From contig CM055273.1 in assembly GCA_029237695.1 (NCBI GenBank), forward strand, positions 62,485,968 to 62,549,967: a stretch of DNA of 64,000 nucleotides, read 5' to 3'. Source of the stretch: Conchocele bisecta (taxonomy: Eukaryota; Mollusca; Bivalvia; Lucinida; Thyasiridae). Under the pieces are notes generated by a model. It did not search any database, was not told the DNA's origin, and saw only the letters and a list, made by a program, of their open reading frames with translations. The position numbers were made by a program, and so were the translations under genes. Within the stretch, counting starts at the first letter, position 1; each line of letters opens with the position of its first letter. Below, piece by piece: positions 41,801 through 56,800 of this stretch.

Positions 41801-44800
41801 TTATGATTAATGGTGAATTACCGAGATCTATTAGTGAAATATCACTTGCTATTACATTGTTTGAAACTGTGAAAAATACGGGGTTGAACTGTGAACATAT
41901 CATTTTAAGATGAATTACTTTTAAAAAATCGGTGAAAATTTATGGCATAGCTACCACGGCACGTGATAGCGACAAGAGGCAATACCAGAGTCGGGCTCGT
42001 ATTTAAAATATTTACCTGTTATTATGCTCTGTCAAGTCCATTATTAATAAATCTATTGTCATAGTAAATCTTCTGTTCTTGATCTGCAACATGACGTACA
42101 GTTGTTTCTGTCAAAATGTTCCGGGTTTATACGTGTACAAAGTGTTGTGCGTTGCGTATCCGTGGAGTTTCCGTTAGTTGCGTTTCAAACCGTGTGTCGT
42201 CTACGTGTAATACGTTTTCGGCCATGCGTTGCGTTTCCCCACTATTGCGCATGCGCGAAAGTCGAACAAACCGTGTTCAACGCATTGAGTTTCAAAAGCG
42301 TGTAATCCGTGTACAACGGTTGTAAACGTATACAACGGTTGTAAACAACGCATTGAGTTTCAAAAGCGTGCAATCCGTGTACAACGGTTGTAAACGTATA
42401 CAACGATTGTAAACGTATACAACGCTAAGGTAAACCATTTAAACGAGTTAACGCTTTCTTTGACGAACGGTTACATGCTTCTACATGTACACAGTACCGT
42501 ACAGATGAAACCGTGTTATACGTATAACACGTTTCCACGGGTTTTAACGCATTACACGTTTTGGTATGCCAACCGTGTATCGCGTAGAATGCGCATGCTC
42601 AGATCGTTCTTCGTGTGTGTATATATACTTTAGATAGGTCCCAAAATCCACACCTGTGCACATAGATGTCCATTTGTAACCACTATATAGTAACCCTAAC
42701 CCTAACCCAAAGGTGCGGATTTTGGGTCATATATGCTAGACTCACTGCAGGGCTTCTAAAAGTTTCAGTTTTCTGGTTCTGGACCGATTTTTTAACTCTC
42801 AGACCGATTGAGATTTGAAAACTAGTCTTAGAAATCGGTCCGAGAAAAATTGCCAGTCGGCTGCTATTTCGCTATAAACCTTGTAAATTTACCGGTTTTG
42901 ACCACCAAGTAATTTATGACACATATCCGCGGGCCATATACGTGTTAAACCAGTGTGCAGCTCGCTGTGTATTCAGTTTCTCCAAATATCGATTAATCTT
43001 AACACACGCGTGGGACAGGTGTATAGGGGATTAGTGACTGAAATATACTGGCTTCAGCGTAAAGATACGAGAGTTCCTAGACTCGCCATTTCTGATGATG
43101 TTAAAATAAAATAAAGAAACCATGCACTGTGTTCATCTGTGTTCGTAATATTTAACCCCAAGTAACTGACACGGACTATCGGCCCGGGCTATTCCATTAA
43201 GTTAGGAACTGTTACATTACGCTGTATTAGGGGTCATTTTTGTGTATATAAAATGTACATAGGAATGCCGCAGATCCTGATGAGCCGGCTCACGTGATCT
43301 ACAATTCGCAAACATTTTGATAAACGACAAGGTACATCTGTCGTGTTAAAAGCGTGACTCATTAGGCATCAGGGATTAGGGATCAATTGAAGTGCTAAAT
43401 CACACCGCCGATGTACTTTGAACTCGATCTGAGGGTATGTATTCGCGATATTTTAAAAGAGACGAAACAAGGACGCCTCGAAGCGATCGGGGCCGAACAG
43501 GTATTCGCGTTAAAACGTGTAACCGTTGTACACGTTCCAACGCTTTAATATAGCTACACGCTTCCTGGTAAAGCGTTGTACACGTTTCAACTCTTTCACC
43601 TCGCTACATATGTATACGTCAAAGCGTGTTATACGCCTTGAAGCTAAACGTATTACACGCTGTAAAACTAAACGGTTTGACAATGTGTATTACACGTGTA
43701 CGAACCGTATTATACGTTTAAACAACGTATTCAACGCTTTTAAACTAAACGGTTTGGCAATGTGTATTACACGTGTACGAACCGTATTATACGTTTAAAC
43801 AACGTATACAACGCTTTTAAACTAAACGGTTTGACAATGTGTATTACACGTGTACGAACCGTATTATACGTTTAAACAACGTATATAACGCTACAGCAAA
43901 CCGTTGCGTTCGCGTTGCGTTCGCGTTGAGTTTGCAAGTGTTGTCTACGGTGGAACAAAAACGGAGAATGCACTGTACCAGGTGAATTACCCAATCTTAC
44001 TACAAATATTAACAATTGTAGGAAAACATTCGCCGGAAAATCAGACAATCACAACCTGTTATTTCATCCCTCGTGACAGTGGGAATTCTGGTCATCTCCT
44101 TGAATTGCCTTACAAACGATCAAATTTGGTGCAGTACTGTGCTATTGAGTAAATCTGTTTAACCTGTTGATAAATTGTAGTACTCTCGTTAGTTATTTTA
44201 AATCCAGATCAACACGGTATGAACCACAATGGCCGCCATTGTGTCTGTGCTCTATTAATTAAGTATATATTATTGCGCCATTTACGTACATATATTATTG
44301 TGCCATATTGCGTGGTTTAAAATGTCAACTTTATTACGGCAATATATAGTATTGTTAATCGTACATGTATTATGTTATTGTTTGATTTTTTGTGTAAAAT
44401 GTATTTTGTCTGTTATATTTTAACCATTTGAACCCGAAATCCAGCTATCGCGGTTTATGAAAAAAGTGCTGATCCAGATGAGCCAGCTCGTAACGAGCCG
44501 TCTCATCAGGATCTGCACTTTTTGAAAGTAATTTTAATATTTCTTAGAACAAAAACACCCCCTTTTCATAAATGGACGAATCTGAAAATAATTTTGTGAC
44601 CATTGGATTGGTCGGAACATTAGCATATCACAGTCCATTCCAGTTCCTTAGGGTTGAAAGGGTTACTATTATCATGCTTATGAGACGAATATCAGCATAA
44701 TACATTATAAAATGTGGAATAGTTATGTCTGCAACAACTGATTTTAGCAAATTGGTCATGCTGATAAATGAGCCCCCACAGGTTTCCTAGCGAAGTCCTA

Positions 44801-47800
44801 GAGGTACGATACGGGTGCTAATGTAAATACTAAATCAGCAAAGAGCGTAAATACTGTTATATGGTCATAAAGTAAACAGAAAATTTGTTGTTTTCAGTGT
44901 AGGATCGAATTATATTTCATCTCGTGAACACCATACGATATAATAATAAAATAATTCGACTGAAAACAACACATATCCTCTATGTCTATCATGTCTAGTG
45001 AGCACCACATAGTAGTAATACAATCTTAGCGAGTAATGCATACTTTATAATTGTCCAAATGAGCGAGTTCGTTATAATACATCTACTGGTGGAATCAGTC
45101 TATATTAATTATGTATTAACCGTTGATTTACGAGCCAGGGCCCGGTTGCTCAATGCTAAGGATTTAACAGTCTGTTAAGCTAACAGAAGCTTTGAGCCAC
45201 CGGGCCCTGATAATCTACAATGCTTAAATATTGGTATTTGTATGGTTTGGACTGTGGCAAACTAGCACAGTTTGTATTGACAGGTGAAATAGGTCGTGTT
45301 TCATGCAATTTACCATGCATGTGTTCTCCAATCAGTTGTGTGATTATGTGTATTATATCTGCGATTGATGTATCAATCATTTGTATGCACGTGCCATTTT
45401 CACATCTACAGTACTTCCTACACGTGCTGGGAAATGCTGCGGGCATGCGCTACAGAGGCGGAAGTAGCGTGTTGCACGACATCCGGCCACTGTCGTCCGG
45501 TACACAGTCCTACGACACCAACAAAATGGAGTGGCCGCTTAATCAACCGCTCAAGAAACTGGAAGCAGACGCTCAGGTGCTCATATATTATATCTCAAAT
45601 AGGAAATAGATTATCTATTCATTGAACGACAAAGGGACAATAATTCCAGCACAGACATATTTACACAATTCCCTAACATTTGATTGGCCCGTAGCAAGTC
45701 TCTGTCCAAAATTTATATCCCAGTAAACTCCCACGCCGAACTACTTTCTACAGGTGCTGTCAGTGCTGTCAATGTAAACAAATGGCTGCCGCTGTCAAAA
45801 TAAACACATTTTCTTGATGAATTTATTTCAAATGCTGGAATTATAAGGAATGAATGGCATTTTTGTTGAATTTATCGGGGATATAAACTTGGAAAAGTCG
45901 CGGGAATACTGGACGAAGACCTTTCGGCCTTCGTCCAGTATTCCCGCGACTTTTCCAAGTTTATACCCCGATAAATTCCACAAAAAGGCCATCCATTCCT
46001 TTAATGAAAATCTGTACTACAAAGATAATACGTTTATTTTCTTAATCTATGTATGATATATCAGGGGCCAATTTCACTAAACTTCGTAAGACTAAAATGT
46101 TCGTAAGTGCAAAGTTATGATAGTCTGTAAATTGCACATTAACAATGTTTTCTTGCAAACAAGTATTGGATTTACATTCATTGAGCATAGGCTGCATATG
46201 CCTATGTTCAATAAATGTAAACCCATCAATTGAATTTTCCAGACGATCCTAAATTTGCACTTACGAACATTTTAGTCGTACGAAGTTTAGTGAAACGGTC
46301 CCCAGCTCATTAAATAATTTGCAACGCTTTTACTTACACAGCTGGGGCCCGTTTCACTAAACTTCGTACGACTAAAATGTTCCTAAGTGCAAATTTAGGA
46401 TCGTCTGGAAATTTAAATTGATGGATTTACATTTATTGAGCATAGGCTGCATACGCAACCTATGCTCAATAAATGTAATTCCAATAATAGTTTACAAGAA
46501 AACATTGTTAATGTGACATTTACAGACTATTATAATTTTGCACTTACGAACATTTTAGTCGTAAGAAGTTTAGTGAAACGGTCCCCTGGTTCCGGACTAG
46601 TGTATTGTTATATACTAGCCAGTAACCAGGGGCCCGTTTCACTAAACTTCTTATAAATTTTCGTAAGTTCAAATTTAAGATCGTCTGTAACTTTCAATTT
46701 ATGGATTTACATTTATTGAGCATAGGCTGCATATTATTAATTTACAGACTATCATAATTTTGCACTTACGAACATTTTAGTCGTAAGAAGTTTAGTGAAA
46801 CGGGCCCCTGTATCGGCAAATACAAGGGGCAGGTAATGCAACGTCAATGAATCCGTATATGTATAGCATCTAGAACATGTACAAGTGATCCAACTATCTC
46901 TTAAAGACCGAACTATTTCTTTATCAAATCAATATTTTGACAAAGAATTCTGGAAATAAAAACAATGAACTCGCTTATTGGAATATAAAGCAAGTTTACC
47001 CAAGACAAAATCTTTGAGCGTTTATCATTGTTTATATATTATTAGGTATATGTGTAATTGGTAGTGAGAATTACAATATTATAGGAATGAATGGCCTTTT
47101 TGTGGAATTTATCGGGGTACAAACTTGGAAAAAAAGGCCATTCATTCCTTATAATTCCAGCATTTGAAATAAATTCATCAAGAAAATGTGTTTATTTTCC
47201 GTTTTCTTAATAATTATTTATCTGCGCCTGACGGTTACGGAAAGTAGTTCGGCGTGGGAGTTTACTGGGATATAAATTTTGGACAGAGACTTGCTACGGA
47301 CCAATCAAATGTTAGGGAATTGTGTAAATATTTTTGTGCTGGAATTATATGTAGATGGACAGATGTTAGATAGCACGGTTGATATTGAATATACATGGTC
47401 GAACAGTCCTAAAAAGTCATACTACCATGAAAGATCATAGTATCATGAGGTAATAGTATTACCTCATGATTATGTATGCATGCATAGTATTACCTCATGC
47501 TTATGTATGCATGCATAGTATTACCTCATGATTATGTATGCATGCATAGTATTGCATGCATGCATAGTATTGCCTCATGAGTATGTATGCACGCATAGTA
47601 TTACCTCATGATTATGTATGCATGCATAGTATTACCTCATGATTATGTATGCATGCATAGTATTGCCTCATGATTATGTATGCATGCATAGTATTACCTC
47701 ATGATTATGTATGCATGCATAGTATTACCTCATGATTATGTATGCATGCATAGTATTACGTCATGCTTATGTATGCATGCATAGTATTACCTCATGATTA

Positions 47801-50800
47801 TGTATGCATGCATAGTATTACCTCATGATTATGTATGCATGCATAGTATTACCTCATGATTATGTATACATGCATAGTATTACCTCATGATTATGTATAC
47901 ATGCATAGTATTACCTCACGATTATGTATGCATGCATAGTATTACCTCACGATTATGTGTGCTTGCATAGTATTACCTCACGATTATGTATGCATGCATA
48001 GTATTACCTCACGATTATGTATGCATGCATAGTATTACCTCATGATTATGTGTGCTTGCATAGTATTACCTCATGATTATGTGTGCTTGCATAGTATTAC
48101 CTCACGATTATGTGTGCTTGCATAGTATTACCTCACGATTATGTATGCATGCATAGTATTACCTCACGATTATGTATGCATGCATAGTATTACCTCATGA
48201 TTATGTGTGCTTTGCATTAGTATTTACCTCACGATTATGTATGCATTGCATTAGTATTACTTCCTCACGATTATGTATGCATGCATAGTATTACCTCATG
48301 ATTATGTGTGCTTGCATAGTATTACCTCACGATTATGTATGCATGCATAGTATTACCTCACGAGTTATTATGCATGATCGTTATTCCTTCACGATTATGT
48401 GTGCTGCTGTATTAACCTTCACGATTATGTAGCAGCATTGTATTACCTCAGATTATGTATGCATGCATAGTACCTCATGTTATGTATGCTGCATAGTATT
48501 ACCTCATGATTAGTAGCAAGCTAGTTACCTCACATTAGTAGTGCATAGTATTACTATGATTATGTTATCTTGTAGTATTATCCATTATGTATGCATCTAG
48601 TATACCTCTGATGTGCTTGCATGTATTACCTCATGATTATGTATGCATGCATAGTATTACCTCACGATTATGTATGCATGCATAGTATACTCGATTATAG
48701 TGTGCTGCATAGATTACGATACGCATGATTATGTGTACATGCATGATTCTGTGACTGGCAGGTGTCAGGTGAGACAGTGTTCACGGACGATGAGCCGGAG
48801 CATGACGGTCAGCTGTACGCGGCCTTCGTCACAAGCACCCAGGCTAACGCCACAATCCAGCATATTGACGCCTCTGCCGCACTGGTACGTACTTCATATC
48901 ATATCGGCATCGCTGATGTGTAGTAGCGAACAGTAATTCATGTTATCTACTCCCGTAGCTACGGACGGTACGGGACTAGATTTCACAATAGTTACTGTTC
49001 GCAACTAGCTGCTGAGAAAAGGAAGCTTGTGACATTCGCAATAAATAAAATACACTCGTAAGTCTGCACACGTTCATATTGCATACGTGTTCACTTGACG
49101 AGTACCATCGTTTCTGAAAATATATTGGCAAAGCCAACTCACAATCAAGCAGTTTGATTGTATGAGCCTGGGCTGTAGCACAGCTCAGTCTCAGTCAATC
49201 AATCTGCTTGGTTTCAAGCACAATATTCACGTACATTGAGAAACCAAAATTGACCAATATTGGCAAGCTTAGCGCAGACTGTAATGTACTAGGAAATGGC
49301 TCTCTCCTGTTCTGACTAAATAAGCATATCCGGGTCTAACCCGAATTTTCTGTCTTACTTACAAATAAGTCGCACTGCGTTACATACATACATTTTGGGT
49401 TAACCCGGGTCAGTTCTACTTTCGTTTCCTACGCGTTTCATAGCCTTTCATTGTACACTATTATGTATATATATTGCAGAGCAGACCCGGCGTTGTGAAA
49501 GTGCTAACAGCAGCAGACATACCGGCCGGGGCAACCAATGACGTGTCGACTGGCTTTACGCCTCCTGGTAAAACGCCATCTCCAGAAGAGGTATGTGTAT
49601 TTTACGGCGGGCGTACCTGAGATGAGATTTGCAGATACTTACATATACTGGATTTAACTCTTTCAAACCTGGATACCCTATATTGGTTTTTTCATATTAA
49701 TTTTAGACTATTTCCTTCAAGACAAAAAATGTTGATTTTTTAGATGTGAATAATAGTGACAAATGCCGCTACGAGCCGGCTCAACTGGCTCATCTGGATC
49801 TACAGTGTTTGCACACCTTGGCTTTCTGGCCCGTAGAGTTGAAAGGGTTCATGCATGTCAAAAGGAGTACAGTGTAGACTTCATTGGCGCGCCTCCACTA
49901 ACTGCGTCAGTTTACTTTTGTTCCGTTTCATGAACGAATACTATTTATTTTTCTATAAGTGTTCCCTATTACACGTACGTTACATGAAGCGTATGGTTCA
50001 TGTCGAGTATGAATCGAGCAAGTCATGTTTGACTACACATTGTACTCATCTTAACTGGAGTACATGTAACCGACACGTACTTGTATGTCTCTAAGCATTT
50101 ATTATAATTAATGTCTAAACCAGAGAAATGTGTTTCCCAAGAAGACCAGGAACCAGCAGCACGCACAACATCACCGTGAAGTACGTGTACATGCATGGTA
50201 CGGTTACAGCGGTATCAAAGCCACACGAAATACGGTCTACCAAGAGAAAAAAAGTCTGCCCCCCACCTCTGTCACGAACAGGAATGATTATATTTACTTT
50301 TGTGTTGAACACTATTTCAGTAACCAATAACCCTCTCTTCCAGCACCGTTGGAAGAGTGGGTTCTTGGTTACTGAAGCAGTGTTCAACATAGAACCCACT
50401 ACTGAAGTTACTGAAGTAGTGTTCAACATATCGTAGTAATGCGGTAAGCTTGTTATTTACCTTTAGCTGATGGCCAGCAGCAAGGTGACGTTCTATGGGC
50501 AACCGGTGGCAATTGTAATTGCTGGTAGGTACTTGTATCAAATACACATATATACACCACCGCCTGTGTTAATCTTGCCCAGTAGCCTATTTCACCAACA
50601 TTGCAAAGTATACTTATCTATCAAGGTATACTTTGAGGGAGAAATTTTCAATTTAAGGATAAACTTATTAATTTTTATTATACTGAATTTATTACATTAT
50701 CACAGCCATTTTGGCTGTGATAATGTTATAAATTCAGTATAATAATTCTGCATACTTGTAATCATCAAATATATGCAGTCGTTAGTTCTATATGAAATGA

Positions 50801-53800
50801 TGCATTTAGGGAAAAATAAATGATTACTCCCTCAAAGTATACTTTGCTAGGTAAGTATACTTTGCAATTTTGATGAAATCGGCTACTGATGCCAAGGTTT
50901 GTGAACATAAATGAGAACTCTCAACTAGCAAGCTAGCAGTTTGATATCCTGAGTCTGAGATGTAGCACAGCTCAGGGTCAACTAGTCAAGCTGCTTGATT
51001 TAGATAACAATATTCACGTATTTTTCAAATATTGGCATGCTTGGCTCAGGCGGTCGTGTACCTACGGAAGCCCATTAGAGCCAATTCACTTTTTTTTATT
51101 TACATTTATTCAAGATCTTTTCTTGAATTTTCAAGATCTTTTCTTGAATTTTCGATATCTTTTCTTGAATTTTCAAGATACTTTCTTGAATTTTCGAGAT
51201 CTTTTCTTGAAATACTTTCAAGAACTTGAAAATTCAAGAAAAGATCTTGAATAAATGGATTGCTTCCGTATGTACCGCATAGGTACATGTAAGCTGACAT
51301 GCTAGTTGACAGCAACGCTATCAGATGTGTATTTGTTGTTTCCTAGTGACTGATTCCATCGGCAGCATGGCTGTCATGCTTGTTTTATTTGTCATCTTGG
51401 TCTGGCGTTAATTTGCAAGTTCCTGGAGCTGGTGATTATTTTCTCTCTAGGTTCATGTTCTGCGTAGAAATTGCTACATTGTATCCATTTGTGATCTGGT
51501 ATGTGTGTAATTTATGGTGGACCATGCACCGTTAATCGCAATGTGTATGTTTGTGATTTGTCGATACAGATACGTGAAATATAAATATAGATTTGCATTG
51601 TATTTCAGAACTTAGCTGTACAGATAAGTTATATAGAATTGCCGGGGTTTTGGTAAAAACTGTGTATTTATACTACTGAAACATAACTGTGTAACGTGTG
51701 TAAAGCTAGTTTTTATGCAATAGATGGTCATTAATTTAATTTATTTTAAATAATTCGATTTGACTGTGTGCCGGAAGGCCTCGTCCAGTATTCCCGCGAC
51801 TTTTCCAAGTTTATATCTCCGATAAATTCCACAAAAAGGCCATTCATTCCTTATAATTTCAGCATTTGAAATAAATTCATCAAGAAAATGTGTTTATTTT
51901 CCGTTTTCTTAAGAATTATTTTAACTGCGCCTCACGGTTACGGAAAGTAGTTCGGCGTGGAAGTTTACTGGGATATAAATTTTGGACAGAGACTTGCTAA
52001 TGTTAGGGAATTGTGTAAATATTTTTGTGCTGTAATTATTGTCATATATCTCCGATGCTAATGACTGATCGTGATTGCAAAGCACCCACACGTGTATTGA
52101 AGTAGTCATCTATTAATTTTACAGTTTAACCTAAGCCGGTTTCCCTTCTAGATATTAGTTTAATTAACATAGAATAAATTAGTAATTATCATCGATTGTA
52201 GTAGAACAAAATCGTTCGCAATGCTAGATATGGTTATTATAATTCGGCCTACTTTCTAAACCAATAGCTGGCCAGTATCGCGCTACACTTTGTTCACATA
52301 TTACAAGATTTAACCCCAATACGTTGCATGTTACCAGATTTAATGACTACATGTTCTACATGAAATGTCACATGGCGTGTCTCATTACAGACAGTCAGCT
52401 GACGGCATCAATGGCGGCTTACTCCGTTCACGTGACCTACACGAACATACAGACGCCGGTACTCACTATTGACGACGCGATTGCTAAACAATCAACGTTC
52501 CCGAAACCAATGCCCGACGTTGTTGTCGGTACTCCCGAACGTACGTGAGAATCACTACTGTCTGTTCCACGTTTTGGTGCCGACGAACTTTTGGCTATTA
52601 AACATATTAAATCTAAAACATATTTAAAAGTAAGTACTTTTTTATCAATAACAAAAAAGTCACCCTCCCCAAAAAAGTTTATTTGATGAAATTCCATCAA
52701 ATATTGATTTTATTGCGAAAAAACGATTTTCCTATGGGAATTTAACATGGGGGCTAAAAATAGATTTTTTTAAAAATTATTTTTATTTGTGGACCGATTT
52801 TCAAAATCTAACTTTTGTTTTGTTAGTTACATCATTTTCAAGCTATCTCGCCAGGTTTCGGAGTCAAGTTCCAAAATTTGGAAATTGACTCCCCATGTTA
52901 AATTCCCCATAGGACAATCGTTTTTTCGCAATACAATCATTATTTGATGGAATTTCATGAACACGATTTTTTTGGGGAGTGTGACAATTTTGTTATTGAT
53001 GAAAAAGTACTTACTTTTAAATATTTTTTAGTTTTAATGTGTTTAATGGCCAAATGTTCGTCGGCAGCAAAACGTGGAACAGACAGTACTGAGTACCAAG
53101 GCCCCGTTTCACTAAATTTGGTACGAAAACAATGTTCTTACAAATATATTAATAATCATATCTTCTACTTTGCATTTTCAAAACGTTGTCAAACGCCAGA
53201 AGATGTAAATCTGGCTGATAGCTTGACTACACAAAGATGGCCGTATTATCGACTGCAGGTGCCGTATAGGATACAGAAACGAGGCAATGTTCACATATAC
53301 GGAATACAAATTTTCCATCACATTTACGAAACAATTGTCTCTGAATACAATGATTATCAGGTATAGAACGGGCCCTTAACCCTTACTGCGGTGAATTAAA
53401 TTTGTGTCGTCTGCTGGAAATGTTTTATTTTCAATATTTATCGACAAAATCCTGTTTTGACAGCGCATGAGAATCGTCTCCACTGGAGACGATTCTCGTG
53501 CGCTGTCAAAACAGGATTTTGTTAAGAATTAAGGCAAACATGAAAATCAGCAGACGACATTTTCCGTCTCCAGCGTAGTGAGGGTTAACACATCGACTGA
53601 CACTATGGCCGTCAAACGTCTTTTATGCTATGTGTCTTATGTTGGTTTCCTTTGCAAATTACATCTATACACATGTTCTATTTAAATGTGGTTGTGACTG
53701 GAGAAATGGGGCTTGTGGGATTTATGATCAGTGTAGCTTCTGATCAAATAGCACATGATTGTAGCCTAATAACTCTCTATGCTATTGCTTGTTAGAAGTG

Positions 53801-56800
53801 GAATGGCGAACGGTGTAGATCTTACTGCTATCAAGGTGCATGATCACGTGATTACAACAACAACAACAACGTCGCCCACTCCAAAGTAAGTATTATTTGA
53901 TATTTTCATTAATATGCAACGGATTTTGATGAAATATGGCGCAGCAAACGCGTCTTCATGAGCTGCATTTGGTGGTTTAGGGAGTTTGACACAGACTTAT
54001 GTCCGTGTCGGAGACACGGAAATCGATTCTTCGGGTGAAAATACAGAGTTTGGGCGAAAATACAGAGACCACCAAATGCAGCTTAACAAGACGCGTTTGA
54101 TGCGCCATATATCATCAAAATCCGTTACGTAATAAGGACACTATAAAAGAATACGTACTTTGAATCGGTACTTGTTGTTGTTGGTAGTACCACGTGATCA
54201 TACACATTGGCTATGGCTATGCGGCGTGCACTGTTTTGTTTTATTGCAGAGGCCATTGCGACATCAGCTCATGTGACGAGCGGCAGTTTCTACATAGGTG
54301 AACAGTACCACTTTTTCATGGAGACACAGGTACAGTGCAACCGCTCTACAACAGCCACCATGGGAAGACGCACAACTGGCTGTTGTAGAGAGGTGGCTGA
54401 ATTAAATTTTCATCAAAAACATGCTTGACAGCATTTTAGAATCATTTATTCTAAAGTGCTGTAAAACCATGCCAGTGTGTTTATTGTGAAATATGGCAAC
54501 ATATAAAGTAACAGCAGACGACAATTTTCGTGCTCAGCAGCCTAAGGGTTAACTATAGATGAACTCATCCATTTTGGGATACAAACTAGCGGCTGTTACA
54601 GAAGGGTGTTGTTGTAGAGAGGTGGCCGTTCGGGAAAGTTCGACTGTATCAGGGGGCCGTTTCATTAAATTTCGTACGACTAAAATGTTCGTAAATGCAA
54701 AATTATGATAGTCTGTAAATTTCACATTAACAATGTTTTCTTGTAAACAATTATTGGATTTACATTCATTGAGCATAGGCTGCATATGCAGCCTATGCTC
54801 AATAAATGTAAACCCATCAATTGAAATTTCCAGACTATCCTAAATTTGCACTTACGAACATTTTAGTCTTGCGAAGTTTAGTGAAACGGCCCCTGTTTTT
54901 TTCAGGTTCTCAAACGTACGATTGCTTATCGTTTACACAAATTGTTTTCGTTTATATAATTAGAAAATGATCGTTTAAACCGCCAAAAACATCGGTATCG
55001 AATTAAAAACAACGAAAACAATGTCTAAGCGATGCGTTTAAATAGGTGGAAGTTTGGTATTTAAACGAAAATAATATCGTTTCCACGTGTAAATGCAAAC
55101 GATACTCGTTGGTACGCATATCGTTGTTCAAAACGATTGATTTCACTGCATTTTCCATTAGTTTCTGTTTGTTCTGCGTGGGAACCGTCAACAAATCTTT
55201 GCTGTAACATTATTCTCGAACGCTAAATATGATAGAAATCGAACATAGAACATGTGCATGCATATTATCAGTAGCCAATTTCACCAACATTGCAAAGTAT
55301 ACTTTTCTAGCAAAGTATACTTTGAGGGAGTAATCATTTATTTTTTCCTGAAATACATTATTTCATATAGAACTAACATTTGCATGTATTTGATGATTAA
55401 AAATATGCATAATTATTATACTGAATTTATTACATTATCACAGCCAAAATGGCTGTGATAATGTAATAAATTCAGTATAATAAAAATTAATAAATTTATC
55501 CTAAAATTGAAAATTTCTCCCTCAAAGTATACTTTGCTAGATAAGTATACTTTGCAATGTTGATTAAATAGGCTACTGGTTACACAGTTGCAAGGTCTAA
55601 TCAGGGTATGTATGCTTTCATATCCGCACTGCTAATGACGGACATATTTATTATATTAGCCTGAATAGTACGATCATGGCAATTGGATACAATATACACA
55701 AACACTACTGTCTGTTTCACGAAACCTGCCCAAATTTGACGACCATATAAACAATGCAAAAACAATGTATTTTTCGATAATATTATTTTTTATAAAAATT
55801 TAAGAATGAGCCTTCTTTTTATTTCGCGAAATTTAGTAAAATATATGTATTGATTTGATTACAAAAAATTGATTTGTCTATGGGAATTTAAACGGGGAAA
55901 AGGACGTGGAGGAGCTTTTGTGTACTGAGTGAGCATATACCTTTAATAGAAAAACTATACCCGAACATATTGTTCAGAGCGCAGGCAGACTAACAGGTGC
56001 ATATTTATACAAAAACAGATGACGTCAACAGGTGGCGAGATTAGACTAGCGACTACATTGTATGCACACAAGTTATGTTCTATTCCACAGGCCAGCAATG
56101 CGAGGCCAATGGACGGCGGGATAGATATATTGACCACAACACAGTTCACATCAGGCGTGCAGCAGGGGATCGCCGCTGTTACCGGGCTGAAGAAAAATAA
56201 GTGAGTGGGGAATCAATAATCGCCGATGCTAGAATATAATAAATTATCAGGTAATCAACTTTGCGTGAAGCTAATACGTTCTGAATGATAGCGTCATACA
56301 TTGACTAAATACACATGTAGAGAATACCAGGCTAGTGTCTTTTAATATTAAGTTTTTGAGGCAAGACTTTGCTGATCTACACTGGTCACAAAACCCAATA
56401 GCCCCATTTCTCCAGTCACATGTTACATATGTATAATTCCAGCACAAAAATATTTACACAATTCCCTAACATTTGATTGGTCCGTAGCAAGTCTCCGTAC
56501 AGAATTTATATCCCAGTAAACTCCATGCCGAACTACTTTCCGTAACCGTCAGGCGCAGTTAAAATAATTCTTAAGAAAACGGAAAATAAACACATTTTCT
56601 TGATGAATTTATTTCAAATGCTGGAATTATAAGGAATGAATGGCCTTTTTGTGGAATTTATCGGGGATATAAACTTGGAAAAGTCGCGGGAATACTGGAC
56701 GAGGCCTTCCGGCCTTCGTCCAGTATTCCCGCGACTTTTCCAAGTTTATACCCCGATAAATTCCACAAAAAGGCCATTCATTCCTATATTAATAGTATAC

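Larger units (their letters stand above)
41803..44793. repeat. Long dispersed repeat, copy 1, with a ~1.9-kb insertion
   Basis: Segments 41803-42094, 43960-44420 and 44667-44793 match, in order, 63150-64000 at the window end (for example GGTGAATTACCGAGAT; GACAGTGGGAATTCTGGTCA; AAATTGGTCATG). The second copy lacks the intervening 1.9 kb and the AACCCTTT MITE at 44421. Confidence 0.75.

Noticed and set aside
47455..48745. CRISPR-like array (also 34174-35520 and 60142-61870)
   Set aside because: Units are adjacent with no unique spacers, and they lie in introns of an animal gene; these are minisatellites.
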